Translations under genes and position numbers: made by a program
Shown: piece after piece, positions 1-7,188 of the stretch
Position numbering within the stretch: the first letter of the stretch is position 1
How the letters are laid out: the number at the start of each line of letters is the position of its first letter
DNA from: Deferribacterales bacterium Deferri_01
GTDB taxonomy: Bacteria; Chrysiogenota; Deferribacteres; Deferribacterales; Geovibrionaceae
DNA: 64,000 nt
Direction of reading: 5' to 3'
Assembly: GCA_001603805.1 (NCBI GenBank)
Contig: LUZY01000013.1
Span: 660,723 to 724,722 of the forward strand
The notes under the pieces: model-generated
Seen by the model: only the letters and a program-made list of their open reading frames with translations
What the model was told of the DNA's origin: nothing
Database searches by the model: none

Positions 1-1
1 T

Positions 2-340
2 ATAATAGGCATTCCGCTTACTGTTGGGTTTGTGAGCAAGTGGTATCTGGTTCTCGGAGCCATAAGCTCCGGGCATTGGTATGCCATAGGGGTTATACTT
101 CTCAGCTCTCTGCTCACAGCTATCTATTTCGGTAAAGTAATATTCGTAATGTACTTTAAAGGCGGACACGATGACCACGGGCACGCACCTGCGGCGAAAC
201 TCAGCGAGCCTATGGGAATGGTTATCCCCATGGCGTTTGTTGCCTTTCTCTGCATATATTTCGGCATATTCGCCACTTTCCCTGTGGAGCTTGCCGCCAA
301 AGCCGCTGAGGCTGTTCTCGGAGGTGTGACATGGAAATAA
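2..340 (+). CDS. Complex I / Mrp-like antiporter subunit D, C-terminal part (5' end outside window)
   Basis: The reading frame is open from base 2, so the start lies upstream of the window. The visible 112 residues begin inside a membrane segment containing GIPLTVGFVSKW, the loop found near the end of the Proton_antipo_M domain in NuoL/M/N and MrpD proteins. Two more membrane helices follow, separated by a His-rich cytoplasmic loop (DDHGHAP). The family conducts protons or sodium through the inner membrane. The gene overlaps the next one by 10 bases, so the two are translationally coupled. A start at GTG 32 is formally possible but would cut a membrane helix. Whether this belongs to an Mrp-type exchanger or a complex I-like enzyme cannot be decided from the window. 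Confidence 0.8.
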   Translation: MIGIPLTVGFVSKWYLVLGAISSGHWYAIGVILLSSLLTAIYFGKVIFVMYFKGGHDDHGHAPAAKLSEPMGMVIPMAFVAFLCIYFGIFATFPVELAAKAAEAVLGGVTWK

Positions 341-1815
341 TATACTCTGCCGCACCTCTTTATGCTGTTTTGGTTTCCCTTGTGGCAATTATTCCCATCT
401 ACCTCTCACGCAGTAATCCTAACCTGCGTGAAAGCTGGACGATACTCGCCGCTGTGGCAAAGTTTTTCATCGTTTTAAGCATGGTTCCCACTGTGCTTGG
501 CGGAAAGGAAATATACTTTAAACTCGCAACGGCATATCCGGGAATAGACATAGCCTTTAAGGTGGACAGTCTGGGGCTTTTCTTTGCCCTCACGGCGTCT
601 TTCCTGTGGATACTCACATCTTTTTACTCCATAGGCTATGTCAGGGCGCTCAAAGAGCATGCACAGACCAGATACTTCATTTGTTTCGCCGGCTCGCTCT
701 CTGTGACAATGGGTGCGGCTTTTTCCGCAAACCTCTTTACTATGTACATCTTCTATGAAGCGCTCACGCTCTTTACATATCCGCTTATCGCACACGAAGA
801 GAACGAGGAAGCATTCAGAGGTGCAAGGATTTACCTTATCTACCTTCTGGGAACCTCAATAGCCTTCCTTCTCCCTGCGATCCTTTTCACCTACTTCACA
901 GCAGGGACAATGGATTTCAGACTCGGCGGAATATTCGGCGACACAGGCGGAATACACAGCCTCTTCTTTGCGGTTATATTCGCCTTCTACATAGCAGGAA
1001 TTGCAAAGGCGGGCATAATGCCCTTCCACTCATGGCTGCCAAATGCAATGGTCGCCCCCACCCCTGTCAGTTCGCTCCTGCACGCCGTTGCAGTGGTAAA
1101 GATGGGTGTATTCGTGGTTCTCCGTGTAATCCTTTATGTCTTCGGTGTTGACCTTCTTAAAGAGATAGGCGCCGGAGCCTTCCTCGCCGCTTTTGCATGC
1201 GTGACAATCGTTGTCTCCTCACTCATTGCAATGCGGCAGGACAATATAAAGGCAAGGCTCGCATACTCAACCATCAGCCAGCTCTCATACATAGTCGTCG
1301 GTGCGGCACTGCTTTCGCCGTCAGGCATTAAGGCAAGTATAATGCACATAACCATCCACGCCTTTTCAAAGATAAGCCTTTTCTTCTGGGCGGGTGCGGT
1401 TTATGTGGCTCTGCATAAAAAATACATCAGCCAGATAAGCGGAATAGCCAAAAAAATGCCCGTTTCTATGGCGGTATTCACCATAGGTGCATTAAGCCTT
1501 ATAGGAATCCCTCCTCTGTCCGGCTTCATAAGTAAATACTACTTCGTAACCGGAGCGGTGGAAGCGGGAATGCTGCCCGTTGCGGTGGTCTTTGCAGTGA
1601 GTTCGTTCCTGAACGCCCTGTACTTTCTGCCCATAATCTACACAGCTTACATGAAGCCTCTGGATGCAGGTATGGATGATAAAGTAACCGAGGCACCCCT
1701 TGCCATGCTGATACCCATGTGCGTAACGGCGGGTGTTGCTGTGCTTCTGTTCTTCTTCCCGCAGGTTCTCACAAACTTTACCGACATAATAGTTGCCGGT
1801 CTGTTCGCTGAATAA
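331..1815 (+). CDS. Proton-conducting membrane subunit (NuoM/NuoN/MrpD-like)
   Basis: A 494-residue polytopic inner-membrane protein with about 14 hydrophobic helices and the Proton_antipo_M domain. The hallmark stretch KAGIMPFHSWLPNAM with following PTPVSSLLHA lies about residues 230-255, giving the conserved lysine of the proton channel. FYEALTLFTY near residue 140 supplies the conserved glutamate of helix 5. It probably moves H+ (or Na+) as one of three homologous pump subunits encoded here. The ATG at 331 overlaps the upstream subunit gene. Length fits NuoM/NuoN (about 480-510). The substrate ion and the catalytic partner are not visible in this window. Confidence 0.88.
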   Translation: MEIIYSAAPLYAVLVSLVAIIPIYLSRSNPNLRESWTILAAVAKFFIVLSMVPTVLGGKEIYFKLATAYPGIDIAFKVDSLGLFFALTASFLWILTSFYSIGYVRALKEHAQTRYFICFAGSLSVTMGAAFSANLFTMYIFYEALTLFTYPLIAHEENEEAFRGARIYLIYLLGTSIAFLLPAILFTYFTAGTMDFRLGGIFGDTGGIHSLFFAVIFAFYIAGIAKAGIMPFHSWLPNAMVAPTPVSSLLHAVAVVKMGVFVVLRVILYVFGVDLLKEIGAGAFLAAFACVTIVVSSLIAMRQDNIKARLAYSTISQLSYIVVGAALLSPSGIKASIMHITIHAFSKISLFFWAGAVYVALHKKYISQISGIAKKMPVSMAVFTIGALSLIGIPPLSGFISKYYFVTGAVEAGMLPVAVVFAVSSFLNALYFLPIIYTAYMKPLDAGMDDKVTEAPLAMLIPMCVTAGVAVLLFFFPQVLTNFTDIIVAGLFAE

Positions 1816-1826
1816 GGAGGGGGATT

Positions 1827-1958
1827 ATGGCTGCGAATCATAAAGACAAAGACTTTACTGAACTGAAACACGACGCCGTACCCGGTTACAAGCCTGTATT
1901 CGGCGTTGTTCTGGCGGCGGCTGTTCTGTACCTCGCTTATATATTTTTATCTCACTAG
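1827..1958 (+). CDS. Small single-helix membrane protein (43 aa)
   Basis: A 43-residue protein preceded by a strong AAGGAGG site 8 bases before the ATG. It has a charged N-terminus (HKDKDFTELKHD), then P-G-Y-K-P and one membrane helix (VFGVVLAAAVLYLAYIF). It sits 11 bases after one antiporter subunit and 14 bases before the next small gene, so it is clearly in the operon. The pattern (acidic stretch, Pro, aromatic, single helix) recalls the N-terminal anchor of CcoP cytochrome oxidase subunits, but no heme motif is present and this may be coincidence. It may be an accessory subunit of the antiporter complex. It is too short for many gene callers. Confidence 0.72.
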   Translation: MAANHKDKDFTELKHDAVPGYKPVFGVVLAAAVLYLAYIFLSH

Positions 1959-1972
1959 GGGGCGGATTAATC

Positions 1973-2224
1973 ATGAAAGATACCGAAAAGAAATACATTT
2001 TCGATAACCCCCGGAATATAAAGATTATTCTTATAATTCTTTATGTTCTGTGCGCAGTTATCTTTTTTGCGGATATGTTCGTCCACAAGCATACTTACTT
2101 CTTCTTTGAAGAAAAAACAGGTTTTTACGCCGTTTACGGATTTATATCATACGTGGGGCTGGTGCTTTTTGCCAAATACGTAATCCGCCCGCTGATCATG
2201 AGAAAGGAGAACTACTATGAGTAG
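1973..2224 (+). CDS. Hypothetical two-helix membrane protein
   Basis: An 83-residue protein with two predicted membrane helices (about residues 16-35 and 51-70) and short charged ends. An ill-defined GGGGGCGGA site precedes the ATG. It overlaps the following antiporter subunit by 8 bases, which implies coupled translation. I do not recognise the family. Position and topology suggest a small accessory subunit of the antiporter complex, but no motif gives a function. Confidence 0.75.
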   Translation: MKDTEKKYIFDNPRNIKIILIILYVLCAVIFFADMFVHKHTYFFFEEKTGFYAVYGFISYVGLVLFAKYVIRPLIMRKENYYE

Positions 2225-4001
2225 CGGTCTTCTTATACCACCCTTTATGTTCTTCATGCTCGGCGGGATTATAGCGGGATTTCTTAAGGGAAGTCTCCGT
2301 AATGCGCTGCTTATAGCCATTCCCGTACTGAGCCTTATCAACCTCGCAATGATCCCCCACGGGGTGTATCTTGAGTATGAGTTTCTGGGACATCAGCTTG
2401 CCCTTTTCAGGGTTGATAAGCTGTCTTTAGTGTTCGGCTACGCTTTTCATATAGTATCCATAGCCGTTCTTGTTTACGGAATGCACGTAAAGAGCAATAA
2501 AGAGTTTATAATAGGTCTTATCTATGCCGGCGGCGGTCTGGGTGCTGTTTTTGCATATGATCTTATCACCCTTTATGTTTTCTGGGAGATAATGACAGTC
2601 GCCTCAACCTTCATAATCTGGCGTAAGGATTCCATGGAGGCTGTGGGAGCCGGATTCCGCTACTTCATATTCCACCTTGTAGGCGGTCTGGCGCTGCTTA
2701 TAGGCATAATTCTGTACATAACCGCAACAGGCAATGTAGCCTTTGAACATATGGGATGGACAAACCTTGCCACAGGGCTGATTATGATAGGCTTCGGCGT
2801 TAACGCCGCATGGCCCTTCGTACACACATGGCTTGTGGATTCATACCCCAAGGCAAGCTTCCTAGGCACTGTAATGCTTAGTGTTTTCACCACAAAAACA
2901 GCAATCTACACCCTCGCAAGAGGCTTTGCCGGAGAAGAAACGCTGATAGTCATCGGCGCAGTTATGACCGCTTTCCCCATATTTTACGCAGTGCTTGAGA
3001 ATGACCTCCGCAAGGTTCTCTCATACAGCCTTATCAACCAGCTCGGCTTCATGGTGGTGGGCATAGGTGTGGGCAGCCAGATGGCGATTAACGCCGCTGT
3101 GGGACAGGCATTTGTGCATATCATGTTCAAATCTCTGTTGTTCATGGGCATGGGCGCCGTCCTTCACCAGACAGGCAAAATAAAGGCCACCGAACTTGGA
3201 GGGCTTTACAAATACATGCCGTTCACCACTGTTTTTACAATAGTCGGTTCAATGACGATTTCGGCTTTCCCGCTGTTCTCCGCATTCGTAACAAAATCCA
3301 TGATCCTTTCCTCTGTTGCTACGGAAGGCTTTATGGTTGTGTGGCTTGTGCTTCTATTTGCATCCGCTGGTGTTCTTGACCACTCAGGTATCAAGATCCC
3401 CTTCTTTGCCTTCTTCGGACATGACAGCGGTCTGAAACCAAAGGAAGCTCCGCTCAATATGCTCATAGGCATGGGTTTTCTTGCTTTTCTGAACATCTTT
3501 TTAGGCATCTTCCCCGGCTATCTCTTCCAGATACTGCCCTACGAAGTGACTTATAACGCTTACACTGCTGACCACACCATATTCCAGCTTCAGCTTCTGC
3601 TGTTCTCCATTCTGGCGTTTACACTGCTCTTAAGAAGCGGTCTTTATCCGGCGGAGATACGCTCCATCAACCTTGATTTCGATTTTTTCTACAGAAAAGG
3701 CTACAAGGTGTTCGTATGGCTTGTGGATAACATCCTGATCAGATTTATGGATTTCGGCAAGGCGCTATTCTTCAGCTACATCCCTAAGACCCTCAAAATG
3801 CTCACCAGAAACCCTGTGGGACTTTTGTTGCTCATTGTACCTGACACACGCTTTAAGGGGCTTAGAGAGAAGATGGCGAAGTCTGAGGACGGCTATGTGG
3901 ACGGACTTGTGGAATATTGGTCAATAGGGCTTTCAGCCTTTGTGATATGCTTCTTCCTGCTGTTTTATCTGCTGTTCTTTCTGGTTAATAAGCTTATTTA
4001 A
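2217..4001 (+). CDS. Na+/H+ antiporter subunit D-like protein
   Basis: A 594-residue polytopic membrane protein of the Proton_antipo_M superfamily. FWEIMTVAS (about residue 125) provides the conserved helix-5 glutamate, and TTKTAIYTLARGF about residue 225 supplies the second conserved lysine region. The usual K-(S/A)-G before the PFHxWLP motif reads N-A-A-W-PFVHTWL here. That variant is, from memory, typical of a subgroup annotated as Na+/H+ antiporter subunit D. The extended C-terminus carries further helices. It is the last gene of the operon and is followed by a clear terminator. Length is above the MrpD norm (about 490) and closer to NuoL (about 610). Confidence 0.87.
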   Translation: MSSGLLIPPFMFFMLGGIIAGFLKGSLRNALLIAIPVLSLINLAMIPHGVYLEYEFLGHQLALFRVDKLSLVFGYAFHIVSIAVLVYGMHVKSNKEFIIGLIYAGGGLGAVFAYDLITLYVFWEIMTVASTFIIWRKDSMEAVGAGFRYFIFHLVGGLALLIGIILYITATGNVAFEHMGWTNLATGLIMIGFGVNAAWPFVHTWLVDSYPKASFLGTVMLSVFTTKTAIYTLARGFAGEETLIVIGAVMTAFPIFYAVLENDLRKVLSYSLINQLGFMVVGIGVGSQMAINAAVGQAFVHIMFKSLLFMGMGAVLHQTGKIKATELGGLYKYMPFTTVFTIVGSMTISAFPLFSAFVTKSMILSSVATEGFMVVWLVLLFASAGVLDHSGIKIPFFAFFGHDSGLKPKEAPLNMLIGMGFLAFLNIFLGIFPGYLFQILPYEVTYNAYTADHTIFQLQLLLFSILAFTLLLRSGLYPAEIRSINLDFDFFYRKGYKVFVWLVDNILIRFMDFGKALFFSYIPKTLKMLTRNPVGLLLLIVPDTRFKGLREKMAKSEDGYVDGLVEYWSIGLSAFVICFFLLFYLLFFLVNKLI

Positions 4002-4013
4002 TAATAGAAATTT

Positions 4014-4040
4014 AAAAGCCGCCTCCGGGCGGCTTTTTCT
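4014..4040. terminator. Intrinsic terminator between converging genes
   Basis: AGCCGCC tccg GGCGGCT forms a 7-bp GC-rich stem with a 4-base loop, followed by TTTTTCTTTT on the + strand and preceded by AAAA, so it can work in both directions. It ends the antiporter operon and the converging methyltransferase operon. Confidence 0.85.
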
Positions 4041-4041
4041 T

Positions 4042-5169
4042 TTAGAATCCGTTCATTTTAGCAAGTATATCAAGAGTTTCCTTCGCACCCTTGCGGTAAG
4101 GAAAATCATCCGGCACAGTAACGTTCTTACCTTGAATCAATACAAAGAAGTTCGTTCCAAACCCGCCTTCAGGCATAATGAGAGCCTTAACTGATGCTTT
4201 TTGAAGGTCTGTTTCCGCATTTTCTATCTCGGAAAGTATTCCTGACTGCACAAGAAACAGCCATTGGGGAGTGAGAGACACAGGTACAAGCCCCGCATCA
4301 TGTCCATAGCTTTGAAGTGAGGTGAAATCTACAAATGCAGTGATATCCTGATCACCCACTCTCTCGAAAAAGTCATTATTCTGCGAGTGTTTGTAATAAC
4401 AGGTAACGGTTCCGTCCCTGCGGTATGATGCAAAGATATTTTCCGCCGGATAGCCGTAGTCTATTGTGAAAACGATTCCCTTGTCTATCTTGGAGGAAAG
4501 AGCCTGAACCCAGCCTGTCATATCTAGGTTAAGGTCAACAATCTGCCCGTCTGTTATTTTTAAGTTTATTCTGTCCAGATATTCCTGAATTTTCGGAGTG
4601 GAGAGCTTTTCGGGGTAAAATGTCAACCCGCCTTCATGCTCAATAACGTAAAGCTCCTTTACCTCTTCTCCTATTCTGATAACCCTATGTACCGGAAATG
4701 CGTCCACAAGCTCATTTGAATAGAAAACTCCCTGAAATCCGCCGAAATCCTCAAATGCAGTCCAGTTTATTTTGCCTTCATGCTCTTTCAGAAGCTCCTT
4801 CTGGCGCTCGATAAGATATCCGCTTTTCTCTATAATTGTATATTTCAGTTCCGCATAAAAATCCGGCTTAGTATTTTTAAGATGAGTCAGAATATCATTG
4901 GCAAGCATCCCGCTTCCCGCTCCCATTTCACAGAAATGAGCAGGCAGGGAAAGCCTTGTGGCTGTATCTGCAAAGGCGTTTGCCAGTGTACGCCCGAAGG
5001 ATGCAGAAGCATTTACAGAGGTGTAGAAACTACCCTGATGACCAAACGGATTCTGTTTCTGGTAATACCCCTGACCGGGTTCATAGAGAGCCATATTCAT
5101 AAATTCGGCAAAAGTTATCATGCCCTTATCAGCTATAAGGGAGCGTATTTTGTCATTAAGAGAATTCAT
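4042..5169 (-). CDS. SAM-dependent methyltransferase, MidA/NDUFAF7 family
   Basis: A 375-residue protein of the COG1565 (DUF185) family. It opens with ITFAEFMNMALYEPGQGYY, a signature of the family, and has the SAM-binding motif EMGAGSGMLANDIL around residue 80 and the FSNELVDAFPVHR segment near residue 150. In mitochondria the homologue NDUFAF7 methylates an arginine of the complex I subunit NDUFS2. The bacterial role is not settled. Its ATG overlaps the tonB-like stop (TAATG). The nearby complex I-like antiporter genes make a link to such complexes attractive, but this is only inference from position. Confidence 0.88.
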   Translation of the reverse strand: MNSLNDKIRSLIADKGMITFAEFMNMALYEPGQGYYQKQNPFGHQGSFYTSVNASASFGRTLANAFADTATRLSLPAHFCEMGAGSGMLANDILTHLKNTKPDFYAELKYTIIEKSGYLIERQKELLKEHEGKINWTAFEDFGGFQGVFYSNELVDAFPVHRVIRIGEEVKELYVIEHEGGLTFYPEKLSTPKIQEYLDRINLKITDGQIVDLNLDMTGWVQALSSKIDKGIVFTIDYGYPAENIFASYRRDGTVTCYYKHSQNNDFFERVGDQDITAFVDFTSLQSYGHDAGLVPVSLTPQWLFLVQSGILSEIENAETDLQKASVKALIMPEGGFGTNFFVLIQGKNVTVPDDFPYRKGAKETLDILAKMNGF

Positions 5170-5882
5170 TATCTAACCTTGAAGTAGAGCGTTATTTCTG
5201 CGGAATCGTTGGTTGCGTGTGTAACAGAGTTGAATTTGAGTCTCTCCACAAATTCAACTGCCAGTCTTTCTATGTTTGAGTCGCTTCTTGTAATCAGGAC
5301 AATACCGTAGGTGCCGCCCTGCTTATCTATCTTAAAGCGAAGGTTAACTTTTGTGTTGTTGGAAAGAGAAAATGAAGGTTTAGGCGGAACATGAGTTATG
5401 CGTCTTTTCGTGTTGCTTATATTTTCAAGGACAAAAAAGCTGCTGTCAGCATATTCCTTTGCTTCCGCCGTGGATTTTTCACCCTGTCCGGCGTTCACTT
5501 CTTTATCAACAGTTTCTTTTGTTGACTGAATTTCAGAAAGCAGTCTGTTGTCCACTCTCGCTTCAGAATCCGTAGTGACACGGCTTACTTTGAGATCCGG
5601 AACTTCAACATCATATTTAGAGTCCACATCAACTGTGGGAATATCAAGATCCGGCATAGTGATTGTCGGTTCAATATTTTTAAAAGGGTTTTCGGCTGGT
5701 TTTTCCGGCACTCCGGTATTTCTCACCGGAGGTTTGGGCAGAATCTTAGGTCTGGGCGGGATAATCTCCACCTCAACCGGTTCAGATTTGTTTGTGAAAC
5801 TGACTTCAAACTTGGGCAGAAAGCCTAAAATGCTTATATGCACCAGAATTGAAATCAGCAAAAACGGAAAAAGCCGTGCCAA
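5169..5882 (-). CDS. TonB/TolA-like energy transducer
   Basis: A 237-residue protein with one N-terminal membrane helix (FPFLLISILVHISILGFL), then a proline-rich periplasmic linker (IIPPRPKILPKPPVR and following) and a C-terminal domain of TonB_C type ending in a beta strand (AEITLYFKVR). This architecture couples the ExbB/ExbD or TolQ/TolR proton channel to outer-membrane processes. It lies directly after exbD-like and exbB-like genes with a 3-base gap, confirming the three-part machine. No specific outer-membrane receptor is encoded nearby, so TonB versus TolA function is open. Confidence 0.82.
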   Translation of the reverse strand: MARLFPFLLISILVHISILGFLPKFEVSFTNKSEPVEVEIIPPRPKILPKPPVRNTGVPEKPAENPFKNIEPTITMPDLDIPTVDVDSKYDVEVPDLKVSRVTTDSEARVDNRLLSEIQSTKETVDKEVNAGQGEKSTAEAKEYADSSFFVLENISNTKRRITHVPPKPSFSLSNNTKVNLRFKIDKQGGTYGIVLITRSDSNIERLAVEFVERLKFNSVTHATNDSAEITLYFKVR

Positions 5883-5885
5883 GCC

Positions 5886-6287
5886 TTACTCCTCTTCAAC
5901 TGCGATTGCGAACTTCTCAAAACCTGTTTTTCTTGCAGCGTCCATCACAAAAACCACTTTGCCATGGGTTGCCGCCTTGTCCGCTTCTATTACAACAGTG
6001 GCTTCCGGTGTTTCGTTCTTAAGACCGTCCAACACACCGGCCACCCGATTATCAGGGTAAAGAACGCCATTGATGTGTATTCCGCCTTCACTGTTTACAG
6101 ATATACGTATATTTTTCTTAACCTCAACCGGATCTCCCTTAGCTTTGGGAAGGTCAACATCAATGGAGCTTGAAACTATAAAAGATGTTGATACCATGAA
6201 GAAAATAAGCAGAAGGAAGACCACATCTATCAGAGGTGTAATATTTACATCAAGACTCTGTTTGCGGTCATCTCTGGAGAATTTCAC
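5886..6287 (-). CDS. ExbD/TolR family biopolymer transport protein
   Basis: A 133-residue protein with an N-terminal cytoplasmic tail, one helix (DVVFLLLIFFMVSTSF, about residues 22-37) and a periplasmic domain. The conserved aspartate of the channel is present in NITPLIDVVFLLLIFFM. The ATG overlaps the exbB-like stop by 4 bases. It acts as a proton-motive-force-harvesting stator partner of the ExbB-like protein. Length matches ExbD/TolR. Confidence 0.92.
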   Translation of the reverse strand: MKFSRDDRKQSLDVNITPLIDVVFLLLIFFMVSTSFIVSSSIDVDLPKAKGDPVEVKKNIRISVNSEGGIHINGVLYPDNRVAGVLDGLKNETPEATVVIEADKAATHGKVVFVMDAARKTGFEKFAIAVEEE

Positions 6288-6907
6288 AGTGTTCCCTCTT
6301 TAAATATAAGGTTGATTATTTTACTGGTTGCCTGTTCAAGCTCAAGGCTCACCCTGTCAGATCTGTGGCGGACAATGTAGTAAAAAATCATAGTGGGAAT
6401 GGCAACGCTCAAACCTGCTGCAGTGGTGATAAGCGCTTCGGATATACCGCCCGCAAGTGCCTGTGCATCACCCACACCCTGTGAGCTGATAACGATGAAA
6501 GTTTTGATCATACCAAAAACAGTACCCAGAAGCCCGAGAAGGGGCGAAACACTTGCCACAGTCTGAAGTGTCGGGAGATATTTTTCAAGGCGTCTTGCCT
6601 CGTAGCGTCCGGATTCTTCAGTAGCTTCCATCAGTCTGGATATGGGCAGGTCAAGGTTATTGAGAATGCCGGATGCGATCTTTGCAACAGAGCTTCCGTC
6701 AGCTCCGCTGATTGTTCTTGCTGCTTCGATATCTTTTTTTCCCAGCGCCTCAAAAAGCTTATCAAGAAAAAGCTTGGGCATATATCTTTCTTTTCTGAGG
6801 GCATAAAGCCTCTCAAGGAATATTCCAAGGGAAATCATGGATAAAAGCAGAATCGGATACATCAGCACTCCGCCTTTCTCCATAATCTGCACAAATGAAT
6901 CCAACAT
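6284..6907 (-). CDS. ExbB/TolQ family proton channel protein (MotA/TolQ/ExbB)
   Basis: A 207-residue three-helix inner-membrane protein. The first helix is near residues 14-31 (VLMYPILLLSMISLGIFL). The MotA_ExbB domain follows, with TVASVSPLLGLLGTVFGMI around residues 115-133 and SEALITTAAGLSVAIP around 150-165. GGAGG lies 7 bases before the ATG. With the ExbD-like and TonB-like products it forms the proton-driven inner-membrane motor. It is the first gene of this minus-strand operon. A repeat pair separates it from the large TPR gene upstream. Confidence 0.92.
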   Translation of the reverse strand: MLDSFVQIMEKGGVLMYPILLLSMISLGIFLERLYALRKERYMPKLFLDKLFEALGKKDIEAARTISGADGSSVAKIASGILNNLDLPISRLMEATEESGRYEARRLEKYLPTLQTVASVSPLLGLLGTVFGMIKTFIVISSQGVGDAQALAGGISEALITTAAGLSVAIPTMIFYYIVRHRSDRVSLELEQATSKIINLIFKEGTL

Positions 6908-6947
6908 TAGCTGTCCTCCGGTTTCTATATTATCTATACTATCTATT

Positions 6948-7168
6948 CAAAAAACTACATCCTGTGTTTTTTGCATACACGCTCGCACCCTGCAAAGCAG
7001 GGTTTCGCTACGCACGGCGCAAACTCCATCCATGGAGTTGTGTTAATATACTATCTATTCAAAAAATTACATCCTGTGTTTTTTGCATACACGCTCGCAC
7101 CCTGCAAAGCAGGGCTTCGCTACGTACGGCGCAACTCCATCCATGGAGTTGTAGTACCATGGAGTTGT
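6948..7168. repeat. Two near-tandem copies of a three-hairpin repeat
   Basis: Two units 112 bases apart. Unit 1 (6948-7040): CAAAAAAC/GTTTTTTG around a loop with ATCCTG, linker TACACGCTCGCA, CCCTG/CAGGG, linker TTCGCTACGCACGGCGC, then AACTCCAT cc ATGGAGTT. Unit 2 (7060-7152) is nearly identical, and an extra half stem (CCATGGAGTTG) ends at 7168. Both are oriented left to right. They fill the gap between the exbB-like gene and the TPR gene. Open frames inside them are not believable genes. Confidence 0.85.
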
Positions 7169-7188
7169 AATATTTAGTGTTTTCAGCG

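Noticed and set aside
6895-7177. Several short frames with similar peptides (for example HARTLQSR and HPWSC types), also seen at 13.2 kb and 16 kb.
   Set aside because: They are translations of the hairpin repeat in different frames; no ribosome site and no common reading frame across copies.
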